From the NCBI GenBank assembly GCA_023412455.1, contig JAEYNQ010000312.1, positions 1 through 26,196 on the forward strand: 26,196 nucleotides of DNA, read 5' to 3'. Positions 23,151 to 26,196 of the stretch are shown here, piece by piece. The position numbers were made by a program, and so were the translations under genes. Under the pieces are notes generated by a model, which saw only the letters and a program-made list of their open reading frames with translations, was not told the DNA's origin and made no database searches. Numbering within the stretch: position 1 is the first letter of the stretch; every line of letters begins with the position of its first letter. Source of the stretch: Bacillota bacterium (GTDB lineage: Bacteria > Bacillota > Clostridia > Lachnospirales > Cellulosilyticaceae).

Positions 23151-24507
23151 GATTTTGAGCCCAATATGCTTCTGTCGTTTGTGGATAATCTTTAATAATT
23201 TTATCAAAATAATATTTGGCTTTCTCTTCATTAGCCATTTCTTTTTCAACACACCCTAAATAATAAAAAGACTTACGCAAAGTATTGTCATCAGGATTAT
23301 ATACAAGAGCCTTTTCGAAATTGGATTTAGATGTAATAAAATCACCCGATTTATACTGTCTATACCCTTCTTCATAAAGACTTTTTGCTGCCCGATGATA
23401 AATCTCATCCTTTAAACTTATGTACAAAGTATTGTCCTCAGCTTCTAATAAAGAAGGCGCTATATTATAAAGCACATCAGCTGCTTTAATCCAATCTTTT
23501 TCTATATAATATTGGTTTGCTTCCGTAAGTTTTACCTTTTGAGAAACTTTTGAGGCCGTTAGTTCTGCACTCGTTTTTTCCTCAACTAACTTCTGATTGG
23601 TGGCTTCGAGTTCAGTGATTACTTGCTGATTCTGCATTTTTTCCTCTTCTAAAGCCTTCATGAGTTGACTTTCTGATTCCTTAGCTTTTACTAACTTGCT
23701 CTCGTACTCTTCAACCTTTGTTGGCAAAATAAGAGTGGTTTGAATAAAAAACATACATATAGCCCCTACCATAAAATTAAGAACATATTTAGCCAAAAGA
23801 GGGCCCCTATTAATAACTTTTGAAGGTACCACAGGTTTTTGACTACTTTTAGGGATATACTCTAAATCATAAGGCATGATTCTTTCCGTATCTTCCTTAC
23901 TTATTTTTTTAAAGTACGCCAATGCCTTAACATCCGAATGATCCATGCGTAATACTTCTTTGATTTGCTCATTTGCTTTATAAAATTGCTTATCCTTTAT
24001 ATAACATAAAGCGAGTAAATTACGCGCTTCTAACAAATTAGGATTAAGTGCTACTGCTTTTTTTAACCGAATGATAGCTACATCATCATTCCCTTGGTGC
24101 AAATACATAAGTGCCTTATTATAAAGATGAATAGAGTCTTTATAGGTAACCAGTAACTTAGGCTGTTCTTGAATTTTCTCTATATACTCTTTTGCTTTGT
24201 TATCTTCTTTATCAATACTGTCACTTATAATCCATTCTTTTAGAGCTAAACTTATTTTACCCATCTCAAAATACACCAATCCTAAAAGATTGCGGGCTTC
24301 CTTATTATATTTGTCATAGTTAATTGATTTTGTTAAATAGGTAATAGCCGTTGATAAATTTCTACACTCCGCTTCCTTATAACCTTTATAAAAATAGTAT
24401 TTACTGTTACTATAGATTTTTTGTGCCCAACGCACATCTTTATTGCAATTGACACAATGAGGCCTTTCATAAATACTCTCACCACAATAGGGGCATCTAC
24501 TTTCCAT
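23128..24507 (-). CDS. Zinc-ribbon, TPR and coiled-coil membrane protein
   Basis: The 459-aa protein begins with a zinc ribbon (C5-P-Y-C8 and C18-V-N-C21). TPR-like helices follow over about residues 33-205, with repeats such as A-R-N-L-L-G-L-V-Y-F-E-M-G and A-R-N-L-L-A-L-C-Y-I-K-D-K. One membrane segment lies at about 238-261, then a coiled coil at about 264-325 (E-S-E-S-Q-L-M-K-A-L-E-E-E-K), and a second TPR block at about 330-455 with Y-K-S-G-D-F-I-T-S-K-S-N-F-E-K-A. With a cytosolic zinc ribbon, the second TPR block would face outside. The domain order suggests a scaffold linking cytosol and envelope; the partner is unknown. AAGGAG precedes the ATG, and a 51-aa gene lies 65 nt upstream. 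Confidence 0.85.
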   Translation of the reverse strand: MESRCPYCGESIYERPHCVNCNKDVRWAQKIYSNSKYYFYKGYKEAECRNLSTAITYLTKSINYDKYNKEARNLLGLVYFEMGKISLALKEWIISDSIDKEDNKAKEYIEKIQEQPKLLVTYKDSIHLYNKALMYLHQGNDDVAIIRLKKAVALNPNLLEARNLLALCYIKDKQFYKANEQIKEVLRMDHSDVKALAYFKKISKEDTERIMPYDLEYIPKSSQKPVVPSKVINRGPLLAKYVLNFMVGAICMFFIQTTLILPTKVEEYESKLVKAKESESQLMKALEEEKMQNQQVITELEATNQKLVEEKTSAELTASKVSQKVKLTEANQYYIEKDWIKAADVLYNIAPSLLEAEDNTLYISLKDEIYHRAAKSLYEEGYRQYKSGDFITSKSNFEKALVYNPDDNTLRKSFYYLGCVEKEMANEEKAKYYFDKIIKDYPQTTEAYWAQNQLSTFTS

Positions 24508-24572
24508 ATTTTTGCTCCTTATCTCTTTATTAATACACTCTCTTAATCGCCTTATTTCTATAAAATGATTAC

Positions 24573-24728
24573 TTACTCCTCTCCAAAATGGCGCAATTCG
24601 CCTACCTTATTAATCTCCCTTAAAATATCGATCAAATCCTTTATATCATCTTGATTCATTTTATCCTCAATATGCTCCACATTTAAAATGGGCTGATATC
24701 TCTCTAATTCTTTCTTGAAATCAAACAT
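24573..24728 (-). CDS. Small acidic 51-aa protein cotranscribed with the TPR gene
   Basis: An ATG at 24726-24728 with GGGGG 8-9 nt upstream opens 51 codons to TAA at 24573. The product starts M-F-D-F-K-K-E-L-E-R-Y-Q-P-I-L and ends E-L-R-H-F-G-E-E. It is soluble, charged and predicted helical, with repeated D/E-x-x-x-I/L spacing (for example D-D-I-K-D-L-I-D-I-L). I recognise no family. The frame looks like real coding sequence, and it sits 65 nt before the TPR gene on the same strand with no terminator between, so the two probably share a transcript. Confidence 0.7.
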   Translation of the reverse strand: MFDFKKELERYQPILNVEHIEDKMNQDDIKDLIDILREINKVGELRHFGEE

Positions 24729-24867
24729 TTTTATTCCCCCGTATTGGTTTATTTATATTTAAAATAATAATTGTATTTTTTGTAAAATGTTCTATTTTTA
24801 TAGTACAACTAACCCTGAAGATTAGCAACATCGAATTTTAAATTTATAGCTATTTTAAGCCATAGTC

Positions 24868-24896
24868 TTGACACTTTTAGGAAAAAAAAGTAGTCT
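24868..24896 (+). promoter_or_regulatory. Promoter of the ArsR-family gene
   Basis: A perfect -35 TTGACA (24868-24873), a 17-bp spacer and a weak -10 TAGTCT (24891-24896) precede the start codon by 30 bp. A strong -35 with a poor -10 is common where a repressor acts; the following ATAAATTATAAAT is a possible operator. Confidence 0.55.
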
Positions 24897-24926
24897 ATAA
24901 ATTATAAATACTTGGAGGTGAAAAAG

Positions 24927-25283
24927 TTGCCTAACAAATTAGAAACTTGCTCTTGTACCATTATTCACGAAGAGCTTGTAGAGAAAGTCACCCAACAAAT
25001 GCTTCAGGAAGAACTTTCTATAAAACTTTCTGAACTCTTCAAAATGTTTTCAGACCCTACACGTGTTCGCTTATTAAGTGCACTTTTCATTTCCGAAATG
25101 TGTGTGTGTGACTTAGCTGCTTCTTTAAACATGACCCACTCTGCTGTTTCTCATCAACTGAGACTTCTTAAAATGTATAATCTTGTAAAAGGGCGCAAAG
25201 AGGGTAAAGTGGTTTATTATTCCTTAGCAGATGATCATATTACGCATATCCTCAATATAGGATTAGAACATGTACAAGAATAG
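24927..25283 (+). CDS. CadC-like ArsR/SmtB-family metal-sensing repressor
   Basis: The 118-aa winged-helix repressor has the ArsR core F-K-M-F-S-D-P-T-R-V-R-L-L and helix-turn-helix L-N-M-T-H-S-A-V-S-H-Q-L-R-L-L-K. Two metal sites can be read. The alpha-3N site has an N-terminal C-S-C pair (residues 8 and 10) plus C-V-C (59 and 61), as in CadC, which senses Cd, Pb and Zn. The alpha-5 site has D-x-H-x10-H-x2-E at the C-terminus, as in SmtB/CzrA/CadC. The TTG at 24927 has GGAGGTG 6 nt upstream; a TTG five codons earlier lies on the ribosome site itself and is unlikely. No efflux pump is adjacent; a terminator follows at the stop codon. Confidence 0.88.
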   Translation: MPNKLETCSCTIIHEELVEKVTQQMLQEELSIKLSELFKMFSDPTRVRLLSALFISEMCVCDLAASLNMTHSAVSHQLRLLKMYNLVKGRKEGKVVYYSLADDHITHILNIGLEHVQE

Positions 25284-25302
25284 CCTTATTAGGCTATTTT
25301 TT
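25279..25302 (+). terminator. Terminator of the ArsR-family gene
   Basis: A perfect 8-bp stem AATAGCCT/AGGCTATT (25279-25286 with 25291-25298) with a 4-nt loop runs into six T. The stop codon is inside the stem. Confidence 0.9.
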
Positions 25303-25366
25303 ACTCTTCTGATATTATCCCCTTGCTTTATTCTATCTATTTAAATGAAAGGAGAAACAATTCACC

Positions 25367-26196
25367 ATGAGCTCTGTCTTTTCAAATCGTATTTTAAATA
25401 CCAAAAAGTCTTTTATTCGCGAAATTTTAAAAGTAACAAGCAATAAAGAAATCATTTCTTTTGCTGGAGGCCTACCTAATCCCATTTCCTTCCCCATCCC
25501 TGCCCTTGAAGCTTCTATTCAAAATATCATTCATACACAAGGTCCTAGTGTTTTTCAATATGCTACTACTGAAGGTTACCTTCCTTTAAGAGAATATATC
25601 GCTAACCGCTACAAAGCACGTCATGGCTTAGATATTCAGCCTAAGCATATTTTAATTACTAGCGGTTCTCAACAAGCTCTAGATCTTTTAGGTAAAATCT
25701 TAGTGAATGAAGGAGATGAAGTACTCGTTGAAAAGCCCTCTTATTTAGGAGCCATTCAATCTCTTTGCATGAATGAACCTCAGTTTTTAGAGGTAAATCT
25801 AGGACAAGCTGGTCCTGATGTAAAAGAACTTGAAGAAATTTTTGCTCATCATGCTCCTAAACTTTTTTATACAGTCCCCAACTTTCAAAACCCTACAGGC
25901 CTTACTTATTCTTTAGAAACGCGCCAAGCCTTAGGACAACTCCTTAGTGATAAAGATACCGTTCTAATCGAAGATGACCCTTATGGTGAACTACGTTTCA
26001 TGGGCAAAGACCTTCCTTATAGTGGTTCTTTTGGTGCAAAACGTTCCGTGCTTCTAGGAAGCTTTTCTAAAATTATTACGCCTGGTATGCGTATTGGTTG
26101 GATTTGTACAAAAGATGAAGAAATGATGGATAAGCTGATTACTGCTAAACAAGCTGCTGATTTACATACCAATTATTTTTCTCAAGTTGTTATTCA
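25367..26196 (+). CDS. PLP-dependent aminotransferase, LysN/2-aminoadipate type (3' end cut by window)
   Basis: The frame runs from an ATG at 25367 to the window edge, giving 276 residues of what is normally about 390-400. It begins V-F-S-N-R-I-L and contains I-S-F-A-G-G-L-P-N-P near residue 30, Y-A-T-T-E-G-Y-L-P-L-R-E, T-V-P-N-F-Q-N-P-T-G (N175), E-D-D-P-Y-G-E-L-R, and the PLP lysine K235 in G-S-F-S-K-I-I-T-P-G-M-R-I-G-W. This fits the aminotransferase half of the MocR/LysN group, without a GntR DNA-binding domain. Such enzymes act on 2-aminoadipate, aromatic or branched-chain amino acids; the substrate cannot be read. AAAGGAG lies 12 nt before the ATG. Confidence 0.88.
   Translation, partial: MSSVFSNRILNTKKSFIREILKVTSNKEIISFAGGLPNPISFPIPALEASIQNIIHTQGPSVFQYATTEGYLPLREYIANRYKARHGLDIQPKHILITSGSQQALDLLGKILVNEGDEVLVEKPSYLGAIQSLCMNEPQFLEVNLGQAGPDVKELEEIFAHHAPKLFYTVPNFQNPTGLTYSLETRQALGQLLSDKDTVLIEDDPYGELRFMGKDLPYSGSFGAKRSVLLGSFSKIITPGMRIGWICTKDEEMMDKLITAKQAADLHTNYFSQVVI

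Noticed and set aside
1..26196. CRISPR array, insertion sequence or prophage
   Set aside because: No regularly spaced repeats, transposase, integrase or structural phage gene was seen; TraX here is a chromosomal family member without other conjugation genes.

Overview
The window looks like chromosomal DNA of a low-GC, spore-forming member of the Clostridia. The evidence is the strong AT bias with AGGAGG-type ribosome sites, a complete spoIIAA-spoIIAB-sigF operon, a spoVA operon, the single-chain clostridial form of PurL (1240 aa), PerR, and a LytTR-type regulator. A lachnospiralean such as a Cellulosilyticum relative would fit, but that is an inference from gene content, not a placement. Most genes lie on the minus strand. 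No insertion sequence, phage gene or CRISPR array was seen.

Layout from left to right. 1-1067: a LytTR response regulator (minus), the start of a probable partner gene running off the edge, and a tRNA-Thr(GGU) on the plus strand with its own promoter and terminator. 1077-4278: a minus-strand surface/unknown block with a secreted NodB-type deacetylase, a lipoprotein-like ComEC-type metallo-beta-lactamase protein, a TraX-family membrane protein and an acidic 104-aa protein. Two copies of a 72-bp repeat sit in the gaps of this block. 4365-6661: perR (plus), converging on an Lrp/AsnC regulator plus class I aminotransferase pair that resembles Bacillus alaR-alaT. 6696-9920: the spoVA operon, read small ORF-spoVAA-AB-AC-AD-AE, behind a possible sigma-G promoter. 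9934-11652: a cysteine-rich conserved protein, a YbaK/PrdX-like tRNA-editing protein and an odd frame-broken small ORF. 11611-21292: the de novo purine cluster purL-purE-purC-purF-purM-purN-purD, with PurBox-like sites next to the purL promoter. 21401-23078: spoIIAA-spoIIAB-sigF with promoter and strong terminator. 23107-24728: a zinc-ribbon/TPR membrane protein behind a 51-aa gene. 24868-26196 (plus): a CadC-like ArsR repressor, then a LysN-type PLP aminotransferase cut by the window edge.

How the parts fit. SpoIIAB holds sigma-F inactive until SpoIIAA frees it. In the same forespore lineage sigma-G later drives spoVA, whose products import dipicolinic acid. In Bacillus subtilis spoIIA and spoVA are neighbours; here they keep their order and strand but are separated by about 12 kb carrying the purine genes. 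The purine genes cover PRPP-to-CAIR/SAICAR steps and the FGAR/FGAM/AIR steps, but purH, purB and purK are not in the window.

The points most worth a second look are the duplicated 72-bp repeat, which is both foldable and open in one reading frame, two unlisted small genes (49 aa before spoVAA, 51 aa before the TPR gene), the frame-broken ORF at 11474-11652, and the purL control region.
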